From Tricholoma matsutake (taxonomy: Eukaryota > Basidiomycota > Agaricomycetes > Agaricales > Tricholomataceae): a DNA stretch of 64,000 nucleotides. The stretch lies in assembly GCA_026075535.2 (NCBI GenBank), contig AP026538.1, forward strand, positions 15,136,337 through 15,200,336, written 5' to 3'. A program made the translations under genes and the position numbers. The notes under the pieces were generated by a model that made no database searches, was not told the origin of the DNA, and was given only the letters and a program-made list of their open reading frames with translations. Within the stretch, counting starts at the first letter, position 1; the number at the start of each line of letters is the position of its first letter. This document shows, one piece after another, positions 41,496-52,339 of the stretch.

Positions 41496-43121
41496 TAGTG
41501 ATGTTATGGCCCGGCTTGGCCCAAAAGCCGCCACTCACAGCTTGGCTTTGGCCTGGCCCGGCTCAGGCCATGGCTTTTGGCACATAAAGTCGATTTTGAT
41601 AGCGTAGGGGCTGGGGGTGTAGGACGCGACTACTGTACAATGAGTTTGGCGAGTTTTTTTTCGAGGCACCATTGATTTAATCTGCTATATCAAATTTACT
41701 CGTAAAATCACTATATCAAAAGAACACGGGTGCGTATTCCTCTCGTCTCATCAGATCTTAAATATGTATGAAAATGGGTTAGGATTGATCCAAAATTCAG
41801 CCTGAACCATGCACAACTCACCATATCTAGCTTTCTCATAAAATCACTATATTGAGAGAACACGGCAGCACGTTCTTCTCGTCTCGTCGGGTCTGAAATC
41901 TGTGAGGAAAACTTGTTAGGATCAATCCCAAGTTTAGCCTGAACGATGCACAACCTAGTAGCACTACCTATCCTGCTATATTTATCTTTCTCGTAAAATT
42001 GCTCTATTGAGAGAACGCGGTGTCGTGTTCCTCTCATCTCATCGGATCTGAAATCTGCTAGAAAAACTGATTAAGATCAATCCAAAGTTCAGCCTGAACA
42101 ATACCCAACTCACCTAGTAGCATTAGCTATCCTGCTATATCTAATTTGCTCATAAAATCACCATATCCAGAGAATGTGGCAACACGTTCCTCTCGTCTCA
42201 TCAGATGTAAAATCAGTAATTAGAATATGTTAGGATAGATCCAATGTTCAGCCTGAACAATGCAAGACTCACCTAGTAGCCTTAGCTATTATTCTGCTAT
42301 ATCTAATTTACTCGTAAAATCACTATACAAAAAAAAACGCGGCTGTGCATTCCTCTTGTCTCGTCAGATCCCAGAAAGTTAGTACACGTACAGCGTGTTG
42401 ATGTCCTGGGAAGCGATGCACATCAAACTTGTGTTGACCATAAGATTATCGTTGAGTTGGGGCCATGTCGGTGAACAGAAATGTGAAACACACCCTGTGA
42501 TGTGAAAAAACACTTCACCTCCTCCACACTTCCATCACCCTGGAACAAGGATACCCAGTCACTACTAATTCCGTGTTCATGTAAATGTTGATCAAGATGG
42601 TGTTGTCGTTGTTAGGACGACAAGTAGTAAACCAAAAAATCTAGATGCGCTTCGAGGTAACAAGCTTATGATCAGTATGATAGTCATGAAAATGACGAGT
42701 GAGATACTTCAAACTTTGTGCAGCAGACTTGGCCAGATGGTAGAAGAAGCAGTGGAGGTTTTGTTGTGATATCGCATATGGTTGTTCAAGTTACACGTTT
42801 GATCAATGCTCAGCTATTTCCGGAACTTGCAACCGGACTGTGTCGGCATGTCACAAGCTACATGTAATGAACAGAGTACATTTCAAGAAAGTCGAGTTGA
42901 TACAAACTCTACAAAGACATGATTTACAAGAAGTTTCAATCAAAATTTAGTACGACTAAAGCCGCGGCCTGAGCCGGTGGCTTTGGCTTTCATGGCTTTC
43001 AGCTACTCTGAGCTGGGCCAAAGCCGTTGCTGGGCCATCACCAATGGCCTGGCCTGGCCCAGCCCAAACAGGCTCGGCTTGGCCCAGCTCATGGGTTTGG
43101 GCCGGGCCGGGCACATCACTA
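41496..43121. mobile_element. TIR element F (hAT-like ends) with internal tandem repeats
   Basis: Left end TAGTGATGTTATGGCCCGG; right end GGCCGGGCCGGGCACATCACTA. GGCCCGGCC and GGCCCAGC motifs and their complements crowd both ends (41510-41575, 42960-43110), allowing a long fold-back. No matching 8-mer flanks were found. The middle is mainly a tandem repeat. No transposase ORF. Confidence 0.75.
41680..42370. repeat. About 157-bp tandem repeat inside F
   Basis: Five diverged units marked by CTCGTAAAATCACTATATC-like blocks near 41699, 41835, 41991, 42149 and 42312, each with AACACGG...CGTCTCATCAGATC and GTTCAGCCTGAAC. Unit length varies from about 136 to 163 bp. Confidence 0.8.
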
Positions 43122-44063
43122 CTTGTCTGCATCCAGAAGATCCTCCTCACAGCCAAGAAGGGCATCCAGGGTGTCATCGCAGTCAACTAGACTTTGGGGT
43201 GGTCTAACACTGGGCTCGAAAGCTGGGCCTACAGGGTGTGACGGCAAAAGAATCAGCACGGGTGGGAATGTCATGACATTGCCCCAGGTTTCAGCATTCG
43301 GCTACTAGCAGTTGGCGTGATGGGGGTTGACGAGTCACAGCCCACAGCCAACGGTTGCGGCTGCAGGCTCTGCTATAGCTAGAATTGAATATTAAAATCA
43401 TCGAAAATCAATTTGCGCACCTCATCTTTTACTCGTCACCTCTTGAAAGCTGCCCTCTCGATTCTCGCATGCTCCAAGACCCAAAGTCTGTTCTCCTACA
43501 GTTTCTGAGACATTGGAAGGCGACGGACGAGGCTGAATTTCATTCGACAAGTCGTGATCAGATCTCCGTGATATCACTATAATGCGAAGACAATGTAAGC
43601 AAATCAAGAAAGATGAGTGGAAGTACTAACCATGGGGGACTGGAGGAATAGGGTTGCTTGGTCCTGCTTCATCTCGTTCGGTGGTGGCAAACCTCGAGCT
43701 TTTAAACCTAGCGGCTGCTTCATCTGCACCAAGTTCAGAATACACTCAGTTCGGAGTCAGTGGATGGAAATTGAAGATACTTCATTTGGAAGATTTTCGT
43801 GCAGCTGCCACAGCTACAGCATCCTCCTTGCGTGGGCAGCCTACTTTGCGTCCATGGGATCCTGCATCAGGTTTGTTCTTGGAGCCGCGTGGACGTCCAA
43901 CAGGGTGCCGGATTTCATCATGCCAGCATTTGCTATTCACATGTAACGAGGGTTTGCGCGAGTTAACCTGAGAGGGCCTAAGTGAAATGGTGTATACAAC
44001 AAACCTAACTTTCTCGACCTCGCCATCACACTTACACCCATGCTCAGCCTGTGCCGTGAACAA
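43122..44063 (-). pseudogene. Unrecognised repeat-type gene, N-terminal part with AT-hook motifs
   Basis: Minus strand from 44063: a Cys/His-poor start, then PVGRPRGSKNKPDAGSHGRK and VGCPRKEDAVAVAAARKSSK, two AT-hook-like cores (GRPRG; GxPRK), suggesting DNA binding. Downstream AARFKSSRFATTERDEAGPSNP and then LVDCDDTLDALLGCEEDLLDADK reach the edge of F, in several frames that imply introns or frameshifts. Role unknown; probably a transposon-borne gene. Confidence 0.45.
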
Positions 44064-45576
44064 CGGGCAATTTCACTAGAACCTGGCAGGATGATATATA
44101 ACTAACTGTACTTACCATCTATAGCGTGGTACATGCACGACTGTCATTACAGTACAGATTGATATATCAAAACAACTGTAATTGCATGCTCAGGTAGACA
44201 CCCCATACGACAACCAGCAGCCTGTTAGTCATTGTCCCGCCATTTTTCTGCCCGCTGTTAGAGTAATTATAACTTTTCATCTCACATTCAGATCGATCAT
44301 CTGTTTTCGAACCATGCTTCATTGTGGATTGATGCAGGATTGATGGGACTTCTACTTCTCATATTATATTCCCCCTGATCATCAATTTGACAGGTCCACA
44401 ATGTTTCCGATTGGCTTCGCTTCGTGACATGTTCTATCCATATGTTTGATCTGTCAGATACTATGTATGTTTTGCTACTTCCAAGAAATAGTATAATTTT
44501 TAATCTACAGGCTGTGGCGAAGGCTTGTCGGCGGCCACTGGCAGATACCTTCATTCTACGTGGTCTCGTTTCATGATCCTATTTTCACCTGTCAAAACAT
44601 ATTTTTATTTTTTCAATAGATCACGGCAGGGGCTCCCGTCGAGCGTTCACACTGCTCAGCGCTACCTAGAGCTTGCCGAGTTACTTACTGTTCTCACCCT
44701 GTGACCCCATTGCCCCATTGCCCGTCATCGGTTCACCCCGCTGCCCCATCCTATTTTTTCATTGCTTAATCACCCCTACACCAGCCCATCTGCATATTGC
44801 TCCACCAGTTTCGTGGGGTTGATCTGTGATGATAGCAAAAGGAAGACTGGCAGGGAAGTGAAATGCGGGGACTGCGAGGATACAATCTGAAAGAGTTCAA
44901 AATTAAAACACACAGGGTAATGAATATGTACGTACATCGCAGTACACTGGATCTAACCTGCATCCATCGTGTCCAGTATATCCTTCTTACTCTTTTGCGT
45001 TCGTCTTGATTAGCTCATGTTGGGAGTTAGCGCTAGCATTGTCGTTGCAGGTATGGCGCAGTCTTGGTGAAGGCTGAAGGGCTATAATATCAGTAAAATA
45101 TAAAATACTAAATATACAAGCTATAAATTACTTACCTCCATGGTTTTGACAGAGTGGTGAGACCGACAACTTACAATGACGATGGGATTGATGTTGAAAA
45201 AGTGTACTGCCACCTATTCCCATGCCTCAGTAACAGAATCAACAAAAATGGGAGCCTTACCATACTTTAACACAGGTATCTGAGGGTCTAAAAACCATCG
45301 GGATACAGTATTTCATTGTATTATATCATATTGGTGGTTAGATTTTGTTGGGAGGTTGAGAATTTGAGTAAAAGTCAGACAAAGTCGCGAAAACAGTTAG
45401 GAGGCAGTTGAAGTTGTGTAGGATTACTTACCTACATTGTACTCCCTACACACACCATACCTCAGCATAGTTTTTTTCCCCGAGGCTTACCGATTACGTG
45501 CCTTTCCTGCCAGGCCACAAGGTTTGAACTCAGGCCCATGAAACATTTAGTACAGCTTGTCTATGAAACTTGAAGT
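44064..45576. other. No gene seen
   Basis: Mixed AT-rich sequence with only short ORFs that lack recognisable motifs. A box-B-like GAGTTCAAACC lies on the minus strand near 45525, without a convincing box A. Confidence 0.4.
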
Positions 45577-48500
45577 AGGGCTCAAGCAATACGACCCTTT
45601 AGAAAACACATCACGTGATAGTTCTCATCACATGGTAGATCTAATCAAGATCAAATCTGTCCTTTCTGAGTGTATGATCTATTATTGGAATGCATAGTCG
45701 TTGGCCCACTGTCCGTCCAGTGGCCCACAACTAGATACTGAGGTAGATAGAAATGTATCTATTTCACCCCCCGTATTATGCCAGACTCTGTCAAGTGCCA
45801 ACGGTGCAATTTCCGTGGTGCACAAAGTGATTTCCCTCAAAAAGCCAACCTTGGCTATCTCAAGACCTGTGCAGCATGCACCCAGAAGAGAAACAAAGCT
45901 GCTGAGACTCAATGGTTGGAAAAAGCAACTTCTGGTACCAAGCGGCGGGCTCTTGGAAAGGATAAATCCAGCGAAGGGTTGCCGACCATCATGTGGAGCA
46001 TGTTCACCCAGCTTCTTCGAGAAAACAAAGACTCCCGCTTTGAGATTATGCGATTGTCATGATGGGAGACAATACACCTGCTGTGCCCAGCAGCTCTGAG
46101 GACCATGCCCATGCCTTTGCCCTGATGTTAGCAAAAGAGGTGTGGAATATGACAGGATTCCGCTTCAAGTGAGCATTTATATTTGACGGGACATTCCATC
46201 ACGGCTTATTATAATAAAGCTATAAGTTGAAGAAACAAAGTGAAAAGACAGCAGAAGTCACAACCTATACATTTTACTGTGCACAGTTAGCAGGGGAGCA
46301 AACAAAGCAGAAGCTCACCGAAACGGGAAAATGTCGTGTGTGTATGACCATGGATCGATACAAATGTGGCGGCTGGCTTATTTTGACTATCAATGAAAAT
46401 GAGTTGGCGAGTGTAGGAATTCATCTTACGCACCATTGGCAGCACCCCCCATACACTGATATCTCGATATCAGAAGACATCGTCAAGGAAATTGAGCAGT
46501 TGAAGGACTTGACAGTGGCAAAGGTAAGCTAGTTGACCATTTGAAATTTTAAATCAAATACCTTACAACCGAGTTAGATTTGGACCACACTCATCAAAAA
46601 ATTTCCTCAGACAAACCTGATGCAGAAACAAGTGTATGCATACTGGGCGCAGCTTCATGAGGGCACCTGGAGATTACATAATGACCAGGTCCAATCGGCA
46701 CTCCTTGTATTACAACATGTGGACGACCTTGATATTGAGATCATTTTGGTGCCAGAAGAGGATGGAATTTCATCACTAGCCTTCAATTTCAAATCTATAT
46801 TAGGAGATTATGGGGAGGAAGTAATTGAAATTGGGATGGATTCCACATGTAAGAAATCATTAGTACTACTGCTGGATGACCTGAAATGCTCACTGAGACA
46901 CCTGGACAGGGAAAACAAATGCACTCGGTTATAAGTTATATGGTGTTATTGGAGAAGCAAATGGCCAGGTGCTGCCATTGGCATTTGCATTCACCTGTTC
47001 CACTGATGGCACAGCCGCACCCGGCGCCAAAGATCGTATGCTGCAAAAAGTTCTTCAGCACATGGATGACTATTGCCCAAACATTGCAGCCATACATCTC
47101 AACAAGGATCAGACAGAGCTGAGTGCTTTTTGCACTGCGTTTCCCCATGCCAGAGGCCAACTTTGCTACTGGCATGCAATCAGATACCTGGAGCAACAGT
47201 TGGCTGAGGATAAGCCGCCTGCAAAATATGATCCACGGATTGCAAACAAATCTTTTACCTTCATTGACCCGACTTGGGCCCCAGGTGTCATGTCAGGTTG
47301 GCTGGAAGACGGCATCCACAACGATGATGTGGAATGCAAAAGGCCAGATGATGAGATTGTACAGCCTGCAACAGTATGTAAATCATATATACTGTTACCA
47401 TCATTAATTACTCATGAGCCATGTCCAGCCACCATCGACTTGTCGACCGCCAGTCCTTGTGTTGATAACTGCAGGGGATACACATATTCCAGTCTGGCTG
47501 GCACCTCTGAAAATAAACAAGGCTGACCTGCCAATTTTTTGTCCACTGGAACATCAGCCGACAATTGTTGATAAGTTTCACATCCACCTACATCTTCATC
47601 CACAAATTCCTGCCGATGATGAGAGCAAAACGCATTGGACATCAGAGGAAATTTACCATCAGGCCATCAAAGAGTTGTACGAGTTCTGCTTTCAGAATGA
47701 CTTATCACAGGCCTGGGCATATTTATGGAATCAGTGGTACAACCCAAAGCAATGGCCTTTGTGGGTGAGGTCCGCTGATTCCGCAATCTATGTCCTGAAG
47801 ACGACGATGATCATTGAGAGCTTCTGGCATAATCTGAAACATAGGAACTTGCAGGAATTTAATCGACCTCAACTTGACCTCATTACCCATATTATGCTCG
47901 ATGACGTTCTGCCTCGCATTCAAAGGACACTGGACTATGTTATGGATTTATGGCGGATCGGAAGGCCTAAGCAGCTGGCTTCTTGGCAGGTGGACTTTCA
48001 TGCAGATTGGATCAACATGAGCAACTGTGATGAACACCATCTGACTGAGAAGCAGCTCAAGTGGTTGAAAGCACCCAAAAACACCAAAGGTCGTGCTGAA
48101 CGCCTTGCCCAGTTGGAAGTGGAAGAGCATCGACCAAGTGGCAAGTACCTCATGGAGATCAATCGGTGGACGTGCAGCTGCCCCGCTTATCTTATCAGTT
48201 GGTTCCTGCTGTGCAAACATCTTGTCCATGAAGCCAACCGACTTGTGGACAATGCACCTCTTGACAATCTATCATTCTTTTTCAAGCCTCTTCAACAGCG
48301 CTATCCCCCCTACTACATGATCCAAGGCATCCATGAGGATTGAATTCCCAATGGTCCCAATGGTGATGACTCGGATGATGCTGACTCAGCCAACATTTGC
48401 ATACTGGGTCGTGATATTCGGATGGGGCAAGTGAATGAAGGCACATCGGATCGAGCATCCCCAGGCCAACTACCACTGACAGAAATGAATAGGCATCAGA

Positions 48501-49105
48501 GTCAGCGAGAATCAGATATGGAACAGAGGGAAGTGGTGACAGATGAGCATAGCATGACAAATGTTGAAGGGGCCCCCATTGAAGAGGACACAGGAGAAGA
48601 AAGAAATTACTTTGAGGGGGACGAGAGTGAGGAAGAAGGTGATCACGTATGTGGCATTTCAATTCTGAGGGATGGAAGTCCCACTCAAAATCCATGCGTG
48701 CAAACTTTATTCTTATTCTAGGTTTACTATACTGCGGAGGAGAGCAAAACCCTCAAGCGTTGTTTCTCAGACATGATGGAACTCATCGACAGAAAAGGAG
48801 GAGTCCACCACAAGATGGCCGGCATCCTCAACAAGGTCTTCAATGGTGTTAAGAAGGTTGGAGGTGACATTGGGGAACACAAGCGGCGGCACATGAGCCA
48901 GCACACTTGGAAGGATTCCAATTCTAATACCATGTACATGAACTAAATTAGAAATTTGATACAAATTCTGCCACGCCCAATTCTCATTGTTCGACATGCG
49001 CATTTGGGATTGGGCACATCGATCGTAAGATCTGTAAAAGATCTGTAAAATGTCACATGGTGTGTTTTCTAAAGGGTCGTATTGCAGGTATTTTGAAGTA
49101 GCCCT
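45577..49105 (+). mobile_element. MULE (Mutator-like) DNA transposon with TIRs
   Basis: Inverted ends: AGGGCTCAAGCAATACGACC (45577) and AGGGCTACTTCAAAATACCT then GCAATACGACC (complement from 49105). The shared core GCAATACGACCCTTTAGAAA is followed by ACACATCACGTGA (left) and ACACACCATGTGA (right). Similarity may extend farther out (CTTGAA on both sides), so exact tips and TSD are unclear. It contains one spliced transposase gene. Confidence 0.8.
45778..48946 (+). pseudogene. MULE transposase with SWIM zinc finger, spliced, lightly damaged
   Basis: N-terminal CQRC...CAAC zinc-like segment (45778-46062), TFYCAQLAGEQ..CGGWL FAR1/MULE-type DNA-binding region (46227-46523), and the DDE core: IGMDSTCKK, AFPHARGQLCYWHAIRYLE and TTMIIESFWHNLKHRNL (the CxxH and E). 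A SWIM finger follows (WTCSCPAYLISWFLLCKHL). Introns 46524-46610, 47374-47428 and 48647-48721 have GT-AG ends and keep frame. Stops lie near 46062, 46175, 46212 and 48343, with a frame change near 46910. The last exon ends at TAA 48944-48946. It would cut and paste the element in the nucleus. Confidence 0.85.
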
Positions 49106-50159
49106 CGGAGATTTCAAGTGACTTTCATGGAACATGTCACTTTCTTAAATCTAAACAGATTGAAAATGAATTGTCGAGTCAAGTTAGTCCCACCATGATC
49201 ATCCTCGATCATTCGATCATCCCTGTGAAATTTTGACGATGATGAGGAACACGAAGAATAAATGCCGAAAAATGATATTTTATTTTTATGGAAATTATGG
49301 AATATCAGAATTTGAAAACAGGCAAACGACGTGTCGACTAAAAATATCACAGAACCACGAGTCAGCAACAAAATTATGCATGTCTATTTTTAAGTGAACC
49401 AGAGATAGTATTTTTGGCAGAAGGTGCGCCGCGCCGGCGGAGAAGGAATGGTCGAACATTGTCGCTTAGTATTATCTGCCAGCGAACATGCATTTCGCTA
49501 TTTGCAAAAGGAACTTAATCACAGCTCATATTTGCTAGGCATTCAAATGCTATCGTAGCCACCAGTAAGTCCTATGTTTTATGTTTTTACGGAAATATCA
49601 TGAGTAGCATGTTTTCATGAATTAGAACTGTCATACTTCGAAGGCTTGCCTACATATGCAAATCTATTAATAGCTTGAGCCTGCCCAGGCCTGCCCATGC
49701 CTAACCACATGATCACATTCCAGGAACAGCGATGGATTGATTGACAGGAGGAATCAGCAAAGAACCTGGATCATGACAAAAAAGGATTGATTGTAGCGGG
49801 AGGTGCGAGGGAGCGCAAGGATCAGGCTAGCAGGAATGCGCCCAATGTGCAAGGGGCTGTCGTACCAGATCAGAACATCACGTGCATTCATTATATATCA
49901 AGCGGATCTGTAATTACAGTCCTGCATGTACCACACTATGATCTGTAACTACAGTACATTGATATATGACAAGGACGGTATTGCCTGGCAATTTCATAAA
50001 ATTTCACTACCCTTAAAAATCCCCTTCATTTCTATGATAGCCATCTATTTTTCTCATTATACTATGAGCTTTCTCACAATCTTTTTGTCTTTTTGTCTTT
50101 TATGTCTTGTGTAAGGCAGCAATTGGTAAGAACTTTCTGAAAAGGGTAGCCTACTCATC
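49106..50159. other. No gene seen
   Basis: Repeat-type AT-rich sequence outside the MULE. The only noticeable motif is a GATCATCCTCGATCATTCGATCATC palindromic patch near 49196. Short ORFs lack motifs. Confidence 0.4.
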
Positions 50160-50654
50160 ACTTTTTTGGCTTTTCACCCTCGTACGAACTTGTATGAGGG
50201 CCCATGAGAGATTTGTAGGTTTGTTGATGGGGTACCCTCTCTCTGCCAAGTTCTTCACGAGGTACTGCGTGAGATCACGCCCTACGAGGTTGATGCACCG
50301 GATAGCATGCGAGAGGGAGTACCCTTCGTAAATGGGGGCTGTAAGTGTGACACCATCCCCAGAATCCAACATGATACCAGTGGTTCGACCAGAAGCATAC
50401 AGGGAAAGCACAGCCTGGAGGGCGACGTAAAATGCAGGTGTGTTGAAGGTCTTGAATATGATCTGAGTCATCTTCTTGCTGTTGACTTTCAGATTGAGAA
50501 GGGGCCTCAGTGAGGTGAATAGGGTGTTCTTCGGGAGCAATGCATAGCTCATTGTAGAAGGTGTGGTGGCAGATCTTCTCCATGTTGTCCCAGTTGGTGA
50601 CTATGCCATGTTTAATGGGGTTTTGGATGCCACGCTTGGATTGGGCTTCATCGC
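50160..50654 (-). pseudogene. Actin pseudogene fragment, intronless
   Basis: Read on the minus strand in two frames: [49 protein letters not shown], then [57 protein letters not shown] and [19 protein letters not shown]. This covers roughly residues 55-190 of conventional actin without interruption, where fungal actin genes usually have introns, so a retro-copied origin is likely. One frameshift (near 50505), a deletion after KRGI and a non-actin C-terminal tail confirm decay. Confidence 0.9.
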
Positions 50655-50943
50655 CATTTCGGGAGTGTTGAGATTGGAAGAGTTATATGAGACTATGGTA
50701 TGTACTACCCTACAAAGGAGTCTTGGATTCATCCCTACCATTACACCTTGATGATGCGATAGACCTGGAGAAGAGAAGATTAGTGAAGGTAATGAGCTAT
50801 TATAATGTAAGATGTAAGACTTCTTACAGGAAAATGGCACGAAGGGCATTATCGCCTCTACAACTATCAGCACTGAAGTCAAGAGCACAAGATGTGCTTT
50901 AAATTTACCGGCAACTGTAGGATATAATCAGGCTTGAGAAAAG
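50655..50943. other. No gene seen
   Basis: Short ORFs only. Lies between the actin remnant and the copia-2 LTR. Confidence 0.4.
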
Positions 50944-51297
50944 TGTTGAGAAGAAATAGTGTCAGGTACAGCCTGCCTTGCACATGCCGGAACTGTTATC
51001 AATTGTAGAAGGCAGGGACCAGTTGGGGACTAGAGTAGAATAACGAGGACTACTACAAGTAAGTAAGAGAATAAATAAAATAGAGAAAGGGGATGTACAC
51101 CTCAGTGAATGAACAAACACTGAGGTGATGGGCTATGACTACAAAGTATATAATGTCTCATATATATGATTTGAAATAGTATGAGATGTGGTTACCATAG
51201 TATGTAGTGCTATAAATAATATGTAACACAATAATAAATGTTACCGTAACAGCTGACAGTGCCACCAGCAGGTGCGTGGATGCCTCAATATATTAAC
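50944..51297 (-). repeat. Copia-2 3' LTR (outer end uncertain)
   Basis: The inner border TTAACA (complement TGTTAATATATTGAGG) lies next to a purine-rich tract (complement of CACCCCCTCGAGG), as expected for PPT/LTR. The outer border is placed at TGTTGAGAAG only because it gives TG...CA ends and a common length; no partner LTR is present. Confidence 0.5.
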
Positions 51298-51308
51298 ACA
51301 CCCCCTCG

Positions 51309-51804
51309 AGGTGAACACTGGACTAGATGACCCCGAGAAGAGTACGGAATTTCTCATACTTGACATGACCAAGTGATTTGGTAAAGATGTCAGTGATCAT
51401 ATCATCCATGGGACAATATTGCATCATGATGTGACCTGAGGTAATAGTTTGGTGGATAAAGTGGAAGTGAACGTCAATGTGTTTGGTGCATCCATGGAAG
51501 GTAGCATCCTTGGAAAGTCGGATTGCACCTTGGTTGTCACAGAAAAGTGTTGTAGGTAAGGCAAAACTAAAAATAGAAGATAATTCGGTAAGTAATTTAT
51601 GAATCCATGAAATGTCCTTCGATGCGTGAGTTAATGCAACATATTCGGCCTCAGTGCTTGAGAGGGTAATGATGGGTTGCTTTTTGCTGCCCCAATTTAC
51701 AACACCAGCTCCAATGAAGTAAGCAAACCCGGAGATAGAATGACGATGCATGTGGGAAGCCCAATCCACATCAGAATATCCTGTAATATCAGAATCATTA
51801 CCTC
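51309..51804 (-). pseudogene. Copia-2 RNase H, C-terminal part of pol
   Basis: Minus frame: DVDWASHMHRHSISGFAYFI, PIITLSSTEAEYVALTHASK, LFCDNQGAIRLSKDATFHG, TKHIDVHFHFIHQTI and DMITDIFTKSLGH, the canonical copia RNase H. Intact over about 150 codons. Gypsy-3 separates it from the upstream RT (57798 onward); one CCAGG copy lies at the joint. Confidence 0.92.
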
Positions 51805-51809
51805 CCAGG

Positions 51810-52173
51810 TGTAAGGGGACTAAGGGGGTGCCCTGTGTGTTTTTCCTATTTTTTATGTTCGTCCCATATTTTTCCCCACCTCATTTCCTTCTATTCTTCA
51901 TTTTCTATGATTTTTCCGGATTTTATTACTAATTTTCCCTTGCTATCATGTTTGTATATGTTGACACTTTTATATTTAGAGGCGGAGTACCCCTTCTGAC
52001 ACATACCCCTTGGTATGATGTCATTCGGCGGCCTTGATCCGCCTATCTCCGCCTTTTCTATTTTTAGGTTATATTTGATTTTGTCGTCTTCACATATACT
52101 GGGCATCAGCAAGGGGATCCTTAGAGTTTTCTCTTCGGATTTCCCTTTGCTAGAGGCTTAGGTTGCCCTTATA
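51810..52173 (+). repeat. Gypsy-3 5' LTR (364 bp, 60-bp deletion)
   Basis: Identical in layout to the 3' LTR except that one CTTCGGATTTCCCTTTGCTA copy and the intervening sequence are missing, a deletion between short direct repeats. Otherwise very few differences. Confidence 0.95.
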
Positions 52174-52339
52174 GTAGAAAACTCTCCCCTAAGGCCCGAA
52201 AATCGCGAACGCGCTGCCCAAAATAGGCAGGTACGGACTGGACGACGCTTCCCAAAGCTCCACAGAGTCCCTACACACCGTTCCAGATACTCTCGCCTTT
52301 ATTGCGCCGCCATTTTCGCCAAACGCACTCCCTAGCGAC

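Noticed and set aside
44297..44554. Isolated 85-residue minus-strand ORF
   Set aside because: No recognisable motif, conserved neighbour or splice context supports it.
45480..45580. Extra tRNA-like sequence left of the MULE
   Set aside because: Only a weak box B (GAGTTCAAACC) is visible, without a box A at the right distance.
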